DNA from: an uncultured beta proteobacterium
Lineage (GTDB): Bacteria > Pseudomonadota > Gammaproteobacteria > Burkholderiales > Burkholderiaceae_E
Assembly (NCBI GenBank): GCA_903934295.1
Contig: CAIZNI010000003.1
Span: forward strand, 1-64,000
DNA: 64,000 nt
Direction of reading: 5' to 3'
Shown: positions 26,719 through 36,924 of the stretch, one piece after another
Layout of the letters: each line of letters opens with the position of its first letter
How positions within the stretch are numbered: position 1 is the stretch's first letter
The notes under the pieces: generated by a model
The model's database searches: none
What the model was told of the DNA's origin: nothing
Seen by the model: the letters and a program-made list of their open reading frames with translations, nothing else
Position numbers and translations under genes: made by a program

Positions 26719-27967
26719 TTGCCACTTCCCTTCGAATACCAGATCGGCCTGCGATACACCCGTGCCAGTCGCCGCGCGGGCCGGCGCAACGGTTTCATCT
26801 CCTTCATCTCCGCCCTGTCGGTCGCCGGCATCGGCCTCGGGGTGGCGGCGCTCATCACCGTGCTGTCGGTGATGAACGGTTTCCAGAAGGAGGTCACCGA
26901 CCGGATGCTGTCGGTCCTGTCGCACATCGAGGTGCTGGGCCCCCCCGGCGGGCTCGCCGATCCGGCGCCGCTGCTCGCCCGGACCCGTGCCCATCCCCGG
27001 ATCGCGGCGGCCGCGCCCTATGTGGCAGGCCAGGCGATGATCGCCCGCGACGATCTGGTGCGCGGGGTGCTGGTGCGCGGGATCGATCCGGCGCAGGAGC
27101 CCTCGGTCGCCGATTTCCTGGCCGGCCCCTCCGGGCGGCTGCTCGAGCGGCTGGTCCCGGGCGAGTTCGGCATCCTGGTGGGCAGTGAACTGGCGCGCCA
27201 GCTCCAGTTGCAGGCCGGCGACCGGCTCGCACTGATCGCGCCGCAGGGCACCACCACCCCGGCCGGGGTGGTGCCGCGTCTGCGCCAGTTCACCGTCAGC
27301 GGGATCTTCGATTCAGGTCACTACGAGTACGACAGCACGCTGGTCCTGGTGCATCTGCAGGATGCCGGCCGGCTCTTCCGGGTCGACGGGGCCAGCGGTG
27401 TCCGGCTCAAGACCACCGACATGCTCGCCGCGCCCGCCATCGGCCGCGAGCTGTCGCTGCTGTTGGGCCCCGACTACTATGTCCGCGACTGGTCGCGCGA
27501 GAACCGTAACTGGTTCGCCGCCGTCCAGATCGAAAAACGGATGATGTTCATCATCCTCACGCTGATCATCGCGGTGGCCGCCTTCAACCTGGTCTCGATG
27601 CTGGTCATGACCGTCACCGACAAGCAGTCGGACATCGCCATCCTGCGCACGCTGGGCGCGAGCCCTGGCAGCATCATGAAGGTCTTCATGGTGCAGGGTT
27701 CGGTGGTGGGTCTTCTGGGCACGCTGCTCGGGGTGGCCAGCGGCGTGGTGCTGGCGCTGAACATCGACCGGGTCGTGGGCGCGGTCGAAAACCTCTTCGG
27801 CTTCCAGGTGCTGCCCAAGGGCGTGTATTTCATCAGCCGCCTGCCCAGCGACCTGCGCTGGGACGATGTCGCGGTGATCGGCGCCGTCTCCTGCGTGCTG
27901 GCCCTGGCCTCCACGCTCTATCCGAGCTGGCGCGCCTCGCAGGTCCGCCCGGCCGAGGCTCTGCGCT

Positions 27968-27975
<8 letters not shown>
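26719..27975 (+). CDS. lolC: Lipoprotein-releasing ABC transporter permease LolC/E
   Basis: An inner-membrane permease of the LolCDE complex that extracts outer-membrane lipoproteins and hands them to LolA. The family start [13 protein letters not shown] and [33 protein letters not shown] (first membrane helix and following loop), a large periplasmic domain (~residues 50-260), and three more helices near the C-terminus are visible. Only one permease gene is present, as in many betaproteobacteria where it serves both LolC and LolE roles. The start is uncertain: TTG 26719 gives the standard N-terminus (418 residues); ATG 26581 would add 46 Ala/Gly-rich residues. Confidence 0.93.
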
Positions 27976-28717
<742 letters not shown>

Positions 28718-28757
28718 TCCGGCGGCTCGAGCGCCGTCGCGACCGCGGGTTCATCGC

Positions 28758-29570
28758 ATGCTCATCGACACCCATTGCCACCTCGATGCCGCGGAGTTCG
28801 AGGGCGAGGTGGACCGGATGCGGCGCGAGGCGCTGGAAAAGGGTGTCGGCCTGATCGTGGTGCCGGCAGTGTCCGCGGGCAATCTCGAGGCGGTCCGGGC
28901 GCTGGCGGCGGGTCGCGAAGGTGCCCGCTGCGTGTATGCGCTGGGCATCCACCCGATCGCCGTCCAGACGGCGGCCGATGAGGATCTGGCGCGGCTTCGC
29001 GCCGCGCTGACCGCCTGCATCGACGATCCCGATCTGGTGGCGGTGGGCGAGATCGGTCTGGACTTCTTCCTGCCCGGCCTGGACCGCCAGCGTCAGGAAC
29101 ACTTCTATGTCGAACAGCTCAAGATGGCCCGCGAGTTCGGTCTGCCGGTGATCCTGCATGTGCGTCGCTCGCAGGACACGCTGCTCAAGCACCTGCGCCG
29201 CCTGCGGGTGTCCGGGGGGATCGCCCATGCCTTCAATGGCAGCCGCCAGCAGGCGCAAGCCTTCGTCGGGCTCGGGTTCGCGCTGGGATTCGGCGGCGCG
29301 ATGACCTTCACCCGGGCGCTGCAGATTCGCCGGCTCGCCGCCGAGCTCGATCCGCAGGCGGCGGTCCTCGAGACCGATGCGCCCGACATCGCGCCGGCCT
29401 GGCGCCATCCGGCGCGCAACGAGCCGGGCGAACTGCTTGGCATCGCGCAGGTGTTCGCACAACTGCGCGAGCGCCCGCTCGAGGAGTGCATCGCCCAGGT
29501 CCAGGAGAATGCGTGCCGGGTGTTGCCGCGCCTCGGACCGGTGCTTCGCAGCCTGGTGCCGATCCAGTAG
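28758..29570 (+). CDS. TatD-family metal-dependent deoxyribonuclease
   Basis: A 270-residue TIM-barrel hydrolase of the TatD/YcfH family. Metal ligands appear in DTHCHLD (residues 4-10), GEIGLDFF, ILHVR, AHAFNG and ETDAPDIAP. Family members are cytosolic DNases linked to DNA repair or fragment degradation. The gene lies between lolD and comEC, a position compatible with processing of DNA; this link is speculative. Confidence 0.92.
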   Translation: MLIDTHCHLDAAEFEGEVDRMRREALEKGVGLIVVPAVSAGNLEAVRALAAGREGARCVYALGIHPIAVQTAADEDLARLRAALTACIDDPDLVAVGEIGLDFFLPGLDRQRQEHFYVEQLKMAREFGLPVILHVRRSQDTLLKHLRRLRVSGGIAHAFNGSRQQAQAFVGLGFALGFGGAMTFTRALQIRRLAAELDPQAAVLETDAPDIAPAWRHPARNEPGELLGIAQVFAQLRERPLEECIAQVQENACRVLPRLGPVLRSLVPIQ

Positions 29571-29723
29571 TTCCGCCAGGGCAGGCCAGCGGTGGCGGGT
29601 GGCGGCGGGTACTGGCATCGGTCATGCACCCGCTTGCGCCAAGCCGTCCGGTCTAGTTCCCGAGGCTGCGCGACTGACCGTTCGACCGATCGCCAGCGCT
29701 GACCGGGGCGGCGATGATCGCTG

Positions 29724-32700
29724 ATGCCCCCCTCGCGCCGATTCACCCGCCCCCGCGATCCGCTGCGAGCGTTGCCGGCGGGCGCGGTGGTCGTCGCGGC
29801 CTGCTGGTGGGTCCAGCAGTGGCGAGCGCTGCCGACCGCAGCATTTTGCATTTGCCTGATGGCGATCGGCCTGGCCGGCATGCTGCTGGCCCGTCCGATC
29901 GCCCTGCGCCGGTGGCGCCGGCGGGCCTGGTCTTGCCGGTGGGCCTGGTCCCGCCGGCGGATCCGGTCTCGCCCGCTTGGTGCGCGCGCCCTCGCGTCGC
30001 TGCTGCTGCTGTCGGGAATCGCCCTGCTGGCGACTGGCTGGGCGGGGTGGCGCGCCCAGCAAGGCCTCGCGCAGCGACTGTCCCCGGCGCTGGAAGGGGT
30101 CGAACTGACGGTGCTCGGATTCGTCGATGAAATGCCGATCGCCTCGCGCTTCGGCTGGCGGGCGCGCTTTCAGATCGAGTCCTGCGAGCCGGTCGGCGGG
30201 CCTTGTCCGGGGCCGGTGGCGGTGCGGCTGAACTGGCCGCTGACCCACGCCGCGTTCGATCGCGCGGGGTCGGCGGGTGGGCGCACACCGCTACCCGGGA
30301 CGGCCCCGATCGCCCCCGGCGAGCGATGGCGCATCAGCGTTCGCCTGAAGCGCCCGCTGGCCGCGCAGAATCCGCTGCTCTTCGATGCCGAGTTGCGCTC
30401 GCTGCAGGAAGGCATCGCCGCCAGCGGCAGCGTGCGCAGCGGTCCGCGGGCGGCGCACGCGCCGCAGCGCCTCGAAGGATCGGGCGGGTGGCCGGGCAGT
30501 GGCGTCGAGCGCTTGCGCACACGTCTGCGCGATGCAATGGCGCTGGCGCTGCGGGGGGCCGCCGAGCCGGTTCGCGGGGTGCTGATTGCGCTGGTGGTGG
30601 GCGATCAGTCGGCGATACCGGGTCCGTTCTGGGAACTGTTCAACCGCACCGGTGTGGGCCACCTGATGAGCATTTCCGGTCTGCACATCACGATGCTGGC
30701 GGGCCTGGGTGCCTGGGCCGTGCGCCGGCTCTGGCGGGCGCCGATCGCGCTGCCGGCGTTTGGCCGGCAGCCCCGACGTCCGCTGGCCGCGTTGCTCAGC
30801 GCGCCCCACGCCGCCTGGTGCGCGGGCGTGGGCGTGGCCTTTGCCTACTCGGCGCTCGCCGGCTGGGGCCTGCCCGCGCAGCGCACCTGCTGGATGCTCG
30901 CCGCCGCCGGACTCGCGCTGGCCAGTGGCCGCGCTCGAAGCACCCGCGACGTCCTGTGCACCGCCGCCGCCATCGTCTGCGTGGCGGATCCGTGGGCGCC
31001 GATGGCGGCCGGTTTCTGGCTGTCGTTTGCCGCGGTGGCGGCGATTGTCTGGCACGGTTCCCGGTTCCAGCCGGTCTCGCCCGGGGCGGCGTCGGCGAGC
31101 CTCGCGCTTGCCCCCCGTGCGTCGTGGCTGCGCGTCTGGCTCGCGCCCCGGCTGGCCGAGGCCGGCCGCACGCAGGTGGCGGCCACCGTCTCGCTGCTGC
31201 CGCTGGGCATCCTGTTCTTTTCGTCGGTTTCCCTCATCAGTCCGCTGGCCAATGCCTTCGCGATTCCGCTGGTCTCCGGCGTCATCACGCCGCTGGCACT
31301 GGCGGGCGGTGTTCTGACGCTGCTGCCGTTGCCGCTGGGCAGCGGGCTGCTGATGCTCACCGCCGAGTGCACCGGCTGGCTGCTGCGCGCGCTGGCCGCG
31401 TGCGATGCCGGTTCCTGGGCGGCGGTCGGTGTGCCGGCGCCCGGGGTGGTGGCGGTGCTGATCGGGGCTGCTGCCTGTGCGGTGCTGCTGGCGCCCTGGC
31501 CGATACCCGGTCGGGCCTGGGCAGGGGCAGGGCTGCTGCCGCTGCTGCTCAGTCCGGTGGCGACGCCGCGCCCCGATGAGCTGTGGCTGACCGCACTCGA
31601 TGTCGGTCAGGGCATGGCAGTGCTGGTCGAGACCGCCGAGGGCCGCCTGCTCTACGACACCGGTCCGTCCTATGGCCAAGACAACGACGCCGGGGCGCGG
31701 GTGCTCGCGCCCTATCTGCGGGCCCGCGGCATCACCCGTCTGCAGGCGATGGTGGTGTCGCACCGCGACACCGACCATTCCGGCGGCGCCCTGTCACTGC
31801 TGCGCCAGTGGCCGGTGGACTGGGTGGGCTCCTCGCTGGAGGCGGCGCATCCGGTGGTGCTGGCCGCGCCCCGCCATCACCCCTGCCAACGCGGGGAGCA
31901 ATGGCAGTGGGGCGGTGTCGGTTTCGAATGGCTGCACCCGGGCGGGGAGCCTGCGCCCGCCCGTGCGCCCAGCGCCAACGCACGCAGCTGCGTGCTGCGC
32001 ATCGTCGCGCCCGCGGCCACCGTCCTGCTGGCCGGTGACATCGAAGCCGCCCAGGAAAGCCGGCTGATGGCGCTGTTCGGACCCCGCACGCTGCGCGCCG
32101 ATGTGCTGCTGGCGCCGCATCACGGCAGCGCCACCTCCTCATCGCCGGCCTTCCTTGCGGCGGTGGCACCGAGATGGGCGGTCTTCCAGGTCGGCTATCG
32201 AAACCGATTCGGGCATCCGGCGGCACGGGTGCTGCAGCGGTATCAGCAGGCCGGCGTCGGCATCTTGCGCAGCGACCATGACGGCGCGATCACGATTCGT
32301 CTGCGCGCGGGCCACGCGCCGGTGATCGAGCGTGCCCGGCGTGACAGCCTTCGCTACTGGCGGCTGGCGGGGAATCCCGGCCAGCCTGAGCCTTCCGACC
32401 CGACGGTGACTGCGTCACCGGAGCCGACCGACTCCGGCCCTGACCCAGGCGCCCGCCCGGATCCGGTGGCCGGCGAGCGCGCGCAGTCCGCTACTGGGCG
32501 GTCCAGCCGCCGTCCACCGTCCAGGCCGCGCCGCGCACCTGGGCGGCGGACTCCGAGCACAGGAACACCGCCAGATCGCCGAGCTGCTGAGGCGTCACGA
32601 AGTCCACCGAGGGCTGCTTCTCGGACAGCAGGGCCACCTTGGCCTCCTGCTCGCTCAGGCCGGCCTGGCTGGCGCGCGCATCGATCTGCTTTTGCACCAG

Positions 32701-32741
32701 CGGGGTCAGCACCCAACCCGGACAGATCGCGTTGCAGGTGA
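29724..32741 (+). CDS. comEC: DNA internalization protein ComEC/Rec2, with unusual C-terminal extension
   Basis: A 1005-codon frame for the inner-membrane channel that takes up single-stranded DNA in natural transformation. The N-terminal helices and OB-like domain are followed by the Competence domain (VGDQSAIPGPFWELFNRTGV, ISGLHITMLAG) with several membrane helices, then the beta-lactamase-like domain (ALDVGQGMAVLVET, SHRDTDHSGG, LLAPHHGSATSS). Family similarity appears to end near DSLRYWRLAG (about 32370). The remaining ~120 residues are Pro/Arg/Ser-rich, and the last 251 bp lie antisense within bdhA. The stop may have been lost in this strain, or the tail is read but not conserved. Confidence 0.9.
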   Translation: MPPSRRFTRPRDPLRALPAGAVVVAACWWVQQWRALPTAAFCICLMAIGLAGMLLARPIALRRWRRRAWSCRWAWSRRRIRSRPLGARALASLLLLSGIALLATGWAGWRAQQGLAQRLSPALEGVELTVLGFVDEMPIASRFGWRARFQIESCEPVGGPCPGPVAVRLNWPLTHAAFDRAGSAGGRTPLPGTAPIAPGERWRISVRLKRPLAAQNPLLFDAELRSLQEGIAASGSVRSGPRAAHAPQRLEGSGGWPGSGVERLRTRLRDAMALALRGAAEPVRGVLIALVVGDQSAIPGPFWELFNRTGVGHLMSISGLHITMLAGLGAWAVRRLWRAPIALPAFGRQPRRPLAALLSAPHAAWCAGVGVAFAYSALAGWGLPAQRTCWMLAAAGLALASGRARSTRDVLCTAAAIVCVADPWAPMAAGFWLSFAAVAAIVWHGSRFQPVSPGAASASLALAPRASWLRVWLAPRLAEAGRTQVAATVSLLPLGILFFSSVSLISPLANAFAIPLVSGVITPLALAGGVLTLLPLPLGSGLLMLTAECTGWLLRALAACDAGSWAAVGVPAPGVVAVLIGAAACAVLLAPWPIPGRAWAGAGLLPLLLSPVATPRPDELWLTALDVGQGMAVLVETAEGRLLYDTGPSYGQDNDAGARVLAPYLRARGITRLQAMVVSHRDTDHSGGALSLLRQWPVDWVGSSLEAAHPVVLAAPRHHPCQRGEQWQWGGVGFEWLHPGGEPAPARAPSANARSCVLRIVAPAATVLLAGDIEAAQESRLMALFGPRTLRADVLLAPHHGSATSSSPAFLAAVAPRWAVFQVGYRNRFGHPAARVLQRYQQAGVGILRSDHDGAITIRLRAGHAPVIERARRDSLRYWRLAGNPGQPEPSDPTVTASPEPTDSGPDPGARPDPVAGERAQSATGRSSRRPPSRPRRAPGRRTPSTGTPPDRRAAEASRSPPRAASRTAGPPWPPARSGRPGWRAHRSAFAPAGSAPNPDRSRCR

Positions 32742-33270
32742 TCGCGGTGCGCGCCGTTTCGAGCCCGACCACCTTGGTCAGACCGATGATGCCGTGCTTG
32801 GCCGCCACATAGGCGGCCTTGTCGACCGAGGCCACCAGACCGTGCACCGACGCGATGTTCAGGATGCGGCCCCAGCCGCGGGACTTCATGCCCGGCAGCG
32901 CGCAGCGAATGGTGTGGAAGGCCGCCGACAGGTTGAGCGCGATGATGGCGTCCCAGCGTTCGACCGGGAACTGCTCGACCGGGGCGACATGCTGGATGCC
33001 GGCGTTGTTGACCAGCACGTCGATGCCGATGCCGGCCTCGGCCAGGCGGGCGAACATCGCGTCGATGTCGGCGGCGCGTGACAGGTCGGCGGCCTGGTAG
33101 CTGACGCTGACGCCATGGGTGGCGGCCAGGCTCGCGCGCAGCCGCTCGATTTCGCCGGCGTCGCCGAAGCCGTTCAGGACGATGTCGGCGCCGCCCGCGG
33201 CCAGCGCGTTTGCGATGCCCAGGCCGATGCCGCTGGTCGAACCGGTCACAAGTGCCGTCTTGCCTTTCAC
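32491..33270 (-). CDS. bdhA: 3-hydroxybutyrate dehydrogenase
   Basis: A 259-residue short-chain dehydrogenase that oxidises D-3-hydroxybutyrate to acetoacetate with NAD, used to mobilise polyhydroxybutyrate. It shows the cofactor motif TGSTSGIG (9-16), NNAG, the catalytic Ser in NIASVHG and YVAAKHG (Tyr and Lys). The sequence KIALSxxQ-like region near the C-terminus and the end AAWTVDGGW fit the BdhA type. Convergent with comEC, which overlaps its 3' end. Promoter-like TACAAT near 33297-33302 on the minus strand. Confidence 0.93.
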   Translation of the reverse strand: MKGKTALVTGSTSGIGLGIANALAAGGADIVLNGFGDAGEIERLRASLAATHGVSVSYQAADLSRAADIDAMFARLAEAGIGIDVLVNNAGIQHVAPVEQFPVERWDAIIALNLSAAFHTIRCALPGMKSRGWGRILNIASVHGLVASVDKAAYVAAKHGIIGLTKVVGLETARTAITCNAICPGWVLTPLVQKQIDARASQAGLSEQEAKVALLSEKQPSVDFVTPQQLGDLAVFLCSESAAQVRGAAWTVDGGWTAQ

Positions 33271-33381
33271 GATGGAGCTCCCTGATAAGATCGGTCGATT
33301 GTACTAGCGGGGTCGCGGGGCCATCCCGGGCGCCGCTCGCCTCCCGCTTTTCTCAACAAACCCAAGGCACAGGAAACCCAG

Positions 33382-33732
33382 ATGTCGATTCAACGCATGC
33401 ATGTCGGACCCCGGATGTCCGAAGTGGCCGTCCACCAGGGGGTGGTCTATCTCGCGGGTCAGGTGGCCGATGATGCCAAGGCCGATGTCACCGGCCAGAC
33501 CCGCCAGGTGCTGGCAGCCATCGATCGCCTGCTCGCCGAAGCGAACAGCGACAAGACCCGTGTGCTTCAAGCCACCATCTTCCTGAAGTCGATCAGTGAT
33601 TTCCCGGCCATGAACGCCGTCTGGGATGCCTGGGTCGTCCCCGGCCAGACCCCGCCGCGCGCCACCGTCGAGGCCGGGCTCGCCCGCCCCGAGTTCCTCG
33701 TCGAAGTGAAGATCATCGCCGCGCAGCGCTGA
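33382..33732 (+). CDS. RidA/YjgF-family enamine deaminase-like protein
   Basis: A 116-residue RidA-like protein. RidA proteins hydrolyse reactive 2-aminoacrylate and related enamines; others in the family are uncharacterised. It shows the MSIQRMHVGPRMSEVAV start of the RidA subgroup often found in betaproteobacteria, AGQVADD, FLKSISDFPAMNAVWDAW and the active-site Arg in PPRATVEA. It is short for the family but complete. Not in an obvious operon. Confidence 0.9.
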   Translation: MSIQRMHVGPRMSEVAVHQGVVYLAGQVADDAKADVTGQTRQVLAAIDRLLAEANSDKTRVLQATIFLKSISDFPAMNAVWDAWVVPGQTPPRATVEAGLARPEFLVEVKIIAAQR

Positions 33733-33744
33733 TCCGCGCCCGCG

Positions 33745-34887
33745 CTAGCGCCAGCCCGCCCGGTCGATGATCCGGGCGGCGTTGACCTGCGATCGGCCGA
33801 TCTGCCCGATCGCCAGCGTGTCCTGGCGAAACTTCCCCAGTCGCTCCAGGGCCGGGTTGCGTACTTCGACCGACGCGACGACCGGCCATTCGTTGTTGCC
33901 GTCGGCGAAGTGGCGCTGCGCCTCGTCGCTGGCGAGGTATTCCAGGAAGCGCACCGCCGCGTCCCGATGGGGCGCATGGCGAGCCAGCCCGCCGCCCGAT
34001 ACATTCATGTGCGTGCCGCGGTTGCCCTGGTTCGGCATGACAATGCCGATCCGCGACATCAGTTCCTTGTCCTCCGGCTTGTCCGAGCGCATCAGCCGGG
34101 CCAGGTAATAGGTATTGGCCAGCGCGACTCCGCACTCGCCGCTGGCAACCGCCTTGATCTGGTCGGTGTCGCCGCCGCGCGGCGACCGGGCGAAATTCGC
34201 CACCATGCCGCGGGCCCACTTTTCGGCGCCGGCCTCGCCCAGGTGCTCGGCCATCGAGCCGATCAGCGACAGCATGTAGGGGTGGGTGCCGGAGCGGGTG
34301 CAGACCTTGCCCTTGAGCGCCGGGCTGGCGAGGTCCTCGTAGTCATTCACGGAGCCCGCCGGGACGCTCGCCTTGTGGTGGATGATCACCCGGGCACGAG
34401 TCGAGAAGGCGAACCACTCGCTTCCCTTGCCGTCGTCCTTGCCACGCAGATGGGCCGGTATGCGGGCCTCCAGAGTGGCCGAGCGCAGGGGCTGAAAAAG
34501 GCCCTCGATCTGCGCCTTCCAGAGCCGCGCGGCGTCGACCAGCAGCACCAGGTCGGCCGGGCTGTTGCGTCCCTCGGTGCGCAGACGCTCCAGCAACGCC
34601 TCGTCGCCGGCCTCGATGCGATTGATGCGGATGCCGGTCTGCCGGGTGAAGTTCCCGTACAGCGCCTCATCGGTCTGGTAATGGCGCGCGGAATACAGGT
34701 TGATCACCTTTTCCTGCGCCTGAGCCGACCGGACGAAGCCGCCGGTCAGTGTCGTGGCAGCGATGGCGATCGCGATGAATGCGCCTCGGACGGCGCGGCT
34801 GATCGACTGGCGCCTGGCCGACAGGGGAGGGTGGTCGCGCCGGACGGGTATCGGTGTCGGGGGCAGTGGTGCAGTCGCAGGGGTCAT
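33745..34887 (-). CDS. Iron(III)-binding periplasmic protein (FbpA/FutA-like)
   Basis: A 380-residue solute-binding protein with an N-terminal secretion signal: a long hydrophilic leader, then a hydrophobic core (residues ~35-55) ending AQAQ before EKVINLYSARHYQTDEALY. The latter, with the RSPRGGDTDQIKAVASGECGVALANTYY region containing paired Tyr ligands, is the FbpA/FutA pattern for ferric iron. No permease or ATPase gene is adjacent, so partners are elsewhere. A Fur-like inverted repeat lies 57-81 bp upstream of the start. The start codon ATG 34887 lacks a clear ribosome site; a start nearer the hydrophobic core is possible. Confidence 0.88.
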   Translation of the reverse strand: MTPATAPLPPTPIPVRRDHPPLSARRQSISRAVRGAFIAIAIAATTLTGGFVRSAQAQEKVINLYSARHYQTDEALYGNFTRQTGIRINRIEAGDEALLERLRTEGRNSPADLVLLVDAARLWKAQIEGLFQPLRSATLEARIPAHLRGKDDGKGSEWFAFSTRARVIIHHKASVPAGSVNDYEDLASPALKGKVCTRSGTHPYMLSLIGSMAEHLGEAGAEKWARGMVANFARSPRGGDTDQIKAVASGECGVALANTYYLARLMRSDKPEDKELMSRIGIVMPNQGNRGTHMNVSGGGLARHAPHRDAAVRFLEYLASDEAQRHFADGNNEWPVVASVEVRNPALERLGKFRQDTLAIGQIGRSQVNAARIIDRAGWR

Positions 34888-34943
34888 CGGGCGGACGGTG
34901 TCGTTGGAGAGGGATGCGGCGAGTGTAGGATTCTTTTCTTGGT

Positions 34944-34968
34944 AATGCAAACGAGAGTCGTTCGCATT
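34944..34968. promoter_or_regulatory. Fur-like operator upstream of the iron-binding protein
   Basis: AATGCAAACGA, three bases, TCGTTCGCATT: 10 of 11 arm positions match. The AATG...CATT frame with AAC/GTT inner part resembles Fur sites of beta- and alphaproteobacteria. Predicts iron repression. Confidence 0.6.
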
Positions 34969-35092
34969 CGTAATATTCCGAATGATGTGGCATCCCGGGT
35001 CTGGCGTCGCAGGCGCCGATCCGCACCCCGGTCCCCGCCGATCCGCCACCGATCGGGAAGCCGTACCCCGCCGGCATAGAATGCGACCCACC

Positions 35093-36115
35093 ATGAATCC
35101 TTCCCCCAGTCCTTCGCAGCGTCGCAGGCTGCTGCGGCTGATGCCGCTGGCAGCGGCTGCCGCGGCCGCGTCCGGGTGTTCCGTGTGGCGCCGCCCTGAC
35201 GCGGTGTTCCCCGCGTCGGCTTCAGCGCCGTCCGCAGCGGTGCCAGCGGCCCAGCGGTCCTTGCCCGCCGGTCAGCCCGCTGGTCAGCCCGCCGGTCAGC
35301 CCGGCGTTCGACCGCCTGCTGCCGATCTCCCGAGGCCCCCGCGCCTGGCGCTCGCCCTTGGCGGTGGGGCCGCGCGCGGCTTCGCTCATGTCGGTGTCAT
35401 CGAAGTCCTGGAACAGGCGGGCATCCGACCCGATGTCGTCGTGGGCACCAGCGCGGGCAGCGTGGTCGGCGCCCTCTATGCGAGCGGCATGAATCCGCGC
35501 GCCCTGCGCGAAGCGGCACTGTCGCTCGAGGAAGGGATGCTGGGCGACTGGTCCCTTCAGGTGCGCGGCGTGCTGCGCGGCAAGGCGCTGCAGGACACCG
35601 TCAATCGCTGGGTCGGCGGGCGCGCGATCGAGCGCTTCGCCTTGCCCTATGCCGCGGTGATGACCGATCTTTACGACGGCTCGATGCGTCTGGCCCGAAG
35701 CGGCGATGCCGGTCTGGCGGTGCGCGCGTCCAGCGCGGTCCCGGGGGTGTTCGAGCCGGTTCGAATCGGCGAGCGCGAATACGTCGACGGCGGTCTGGTG
35801 AGCCCGGTGCCGGTGCGGGCCGCGCGCTCGATGGGTGCCGACCTGGTGCTGGCGGTGGACATCTCGTCGAAACCCCGTTTCCAGGAGACCGACACCCTGC
35901 CGCGCGTGCTGCTGCAGGCTTTCGCGATCATGTCGCAGCATCTGGCGGCGCGCGAACTGCTCGAAGCCGATCTGGTGGTCTCGCCATCGGTGGGCGATCG
36001 GGGCTCGGCGGATTTCTCGGATCGGGTCGGGGCGATCGCACTGGGCGCCCAGGCGATGCGCGCCGCCTTGCCGGGTCTTCAGTCGCGCATCCGGCAGTGG
36101 CGCCCGCCGGCTTGA
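35093..36115 (+). CDS. Patatin-like phospholipase, predicted lipoprotein
   Basis: A 340-residue patatin/RssA-like serine lipase. A basic N-terminus (RRRLLRL) and hydrophobic stretch end in a lipobox (ASGC, Cys29), so it is probably anchored to the membrane by lipid and exported; the Arg-rich start has a partial twin-arginine look. The oxyanion loop GGGAARG (90-96), nucleophile Ser120 in GTSAG and catalytic Asp in DGGLVSP are present. Residues ~58-71 are a short tandem repeat (GQPA type, 12-bp DNA repeats). An upstream TAGAAT at 35077-35082 may be the -10. An alternative start ATG 35081 adds four residues. Confidence 0.88.
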   Translation: MNPSPSPSQRRRLLRLMPLAAAAAAASGCSVWRRPDAVFPASASAPSAAVPAAQRSLPAGQPAGQPAGQPGVRPPAADLPRPPRLALALGGGAARGFAHVGVIEVLEQAGIRPDVVVGTSAGSVVGALYASGMNPRALREAALSLEEGMLGDWSLQVRGVLRGKALQDTVNRWVGGRAIERFALPYAAVMTDLYDGSMRLARSGDAGLAVRASSAVPGVFEPVRIGEREYVDGGLVSPVPVRAARSMGADLVLAVDISSKPRFQETDTLPRVLLQAFAIMSQHLAARELLEADLVVSPSVGDRGSADFSDRVGAIALGAQAMRAALPGLQSRIRQWRPPA

Positions 36116-36149
36116 GCCGGCACGACGCCCGGTCGATTCACCAACCGCT

Positions 36150-36794
36150 TCAGTTCGGCGACAGGGGCGGCGCCTGCAGCAGATCGGCAGCGTTGGTCCG
36201 GGGCAGCGCAGTCGCCGGCAGCGGCGCGGTGGCCGCGCTGAACGAAGCCGGCCCCGACAGGCGAGCGGGATCGCCACTCTTGTCCAGGCCCAGTCTTTCG
36301 GCCAGGACGCGCCGCGCGCCGTTGAAGCGCTGGCTCCAGTACTGTTTGCTCATCTGCTCGATGCGAACGCCCCCGCCGCTGGAGGGCGCGTGCACGAACT
36401 GGTCGTTGCCGATGTAGATCCCGACGTGCGAGAAGGTGCGGCGCAGCGTGTTGAAGAAAACCAGATCACCGGGACGCAGTTGCGAGGTGTCGATGTTTTC
36501 GCCCGAGCGGCTGATTTCTTCCGCCTTGCGCGGCAGCACCGTGCCGACCGTTTCGCGGAACACATGGCGCACCAGCCCGCTGCAATCCAGGCCAGTGTCG
36601 GGGGAACTGCCGCCGAACTTGTAGTTCACGCCCAGCAGCGACAGCGCGCGCAGCACCAGCTCGGCGCCCGAATGGTTCTCGGGCGCGGGCTCGGGGCCAG
36701 CGGCGCGGGCCGGCAGGCTTGCGCACAGGCAAGCCAGCAGCACGACAACCAGCATGCCGGTGTGGCCGAAGCCACGAAAATGGTTTTCAAACAT
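36150..36794 (-). CDS. NlpC/P60-family peptidoglycan endopeptidase
   Basis: A 214-residue secreted or membrane-anchored cell-wall hydrolase. The N-terminal hydrophobic signal (GMLVVVLLACLCASLPARA) is followed by an NlpC/P60 domain with catalytic Cys in LDCSGLV, His in FSHVGIYIG and a third polar residue His in FVHAPSSG. Such enzymes cut D-Glu-meso-DAP links in the peptide stem. The C-terminal ~60 residues are low-complexity. Start is ATG 36794 (MFENH); a longer frame upstream is less plausible. Convergent with the patatin gene. Confidence 0.9.
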   Translation of the reverse strand: MFENHFRGFGHTGMLVVVLLACLCASLPARAAGPEPAPENHSGAELVLRALSLLGVNYKFGGSSPDTGLDCSGLVRHVFRETVGTVLPRKAEEISRSGENIDTSQLRPGDLVFFNTLRRTFSHVGIYIGNDQFVHAPSSGGGVRIEQMSKQYWSQRFNGARRVLAERLGLDKSGDPARLSGPASFSAATAPLPATALPRTNAADLLQAPPLSPN

Positions 36795-36924
36795 GGGGTG
36801 AGGGTAAGAGAAAGCCCGGGCGGTGTCAAAATCGGCGCCGAACACCCCTGCGGGCAGGCCTTGACGGGCAGGGGCAACACATCCGTGCCGGTTTTATTCC
36901 GTTTGACGCGCATTCGCGGGAGAC

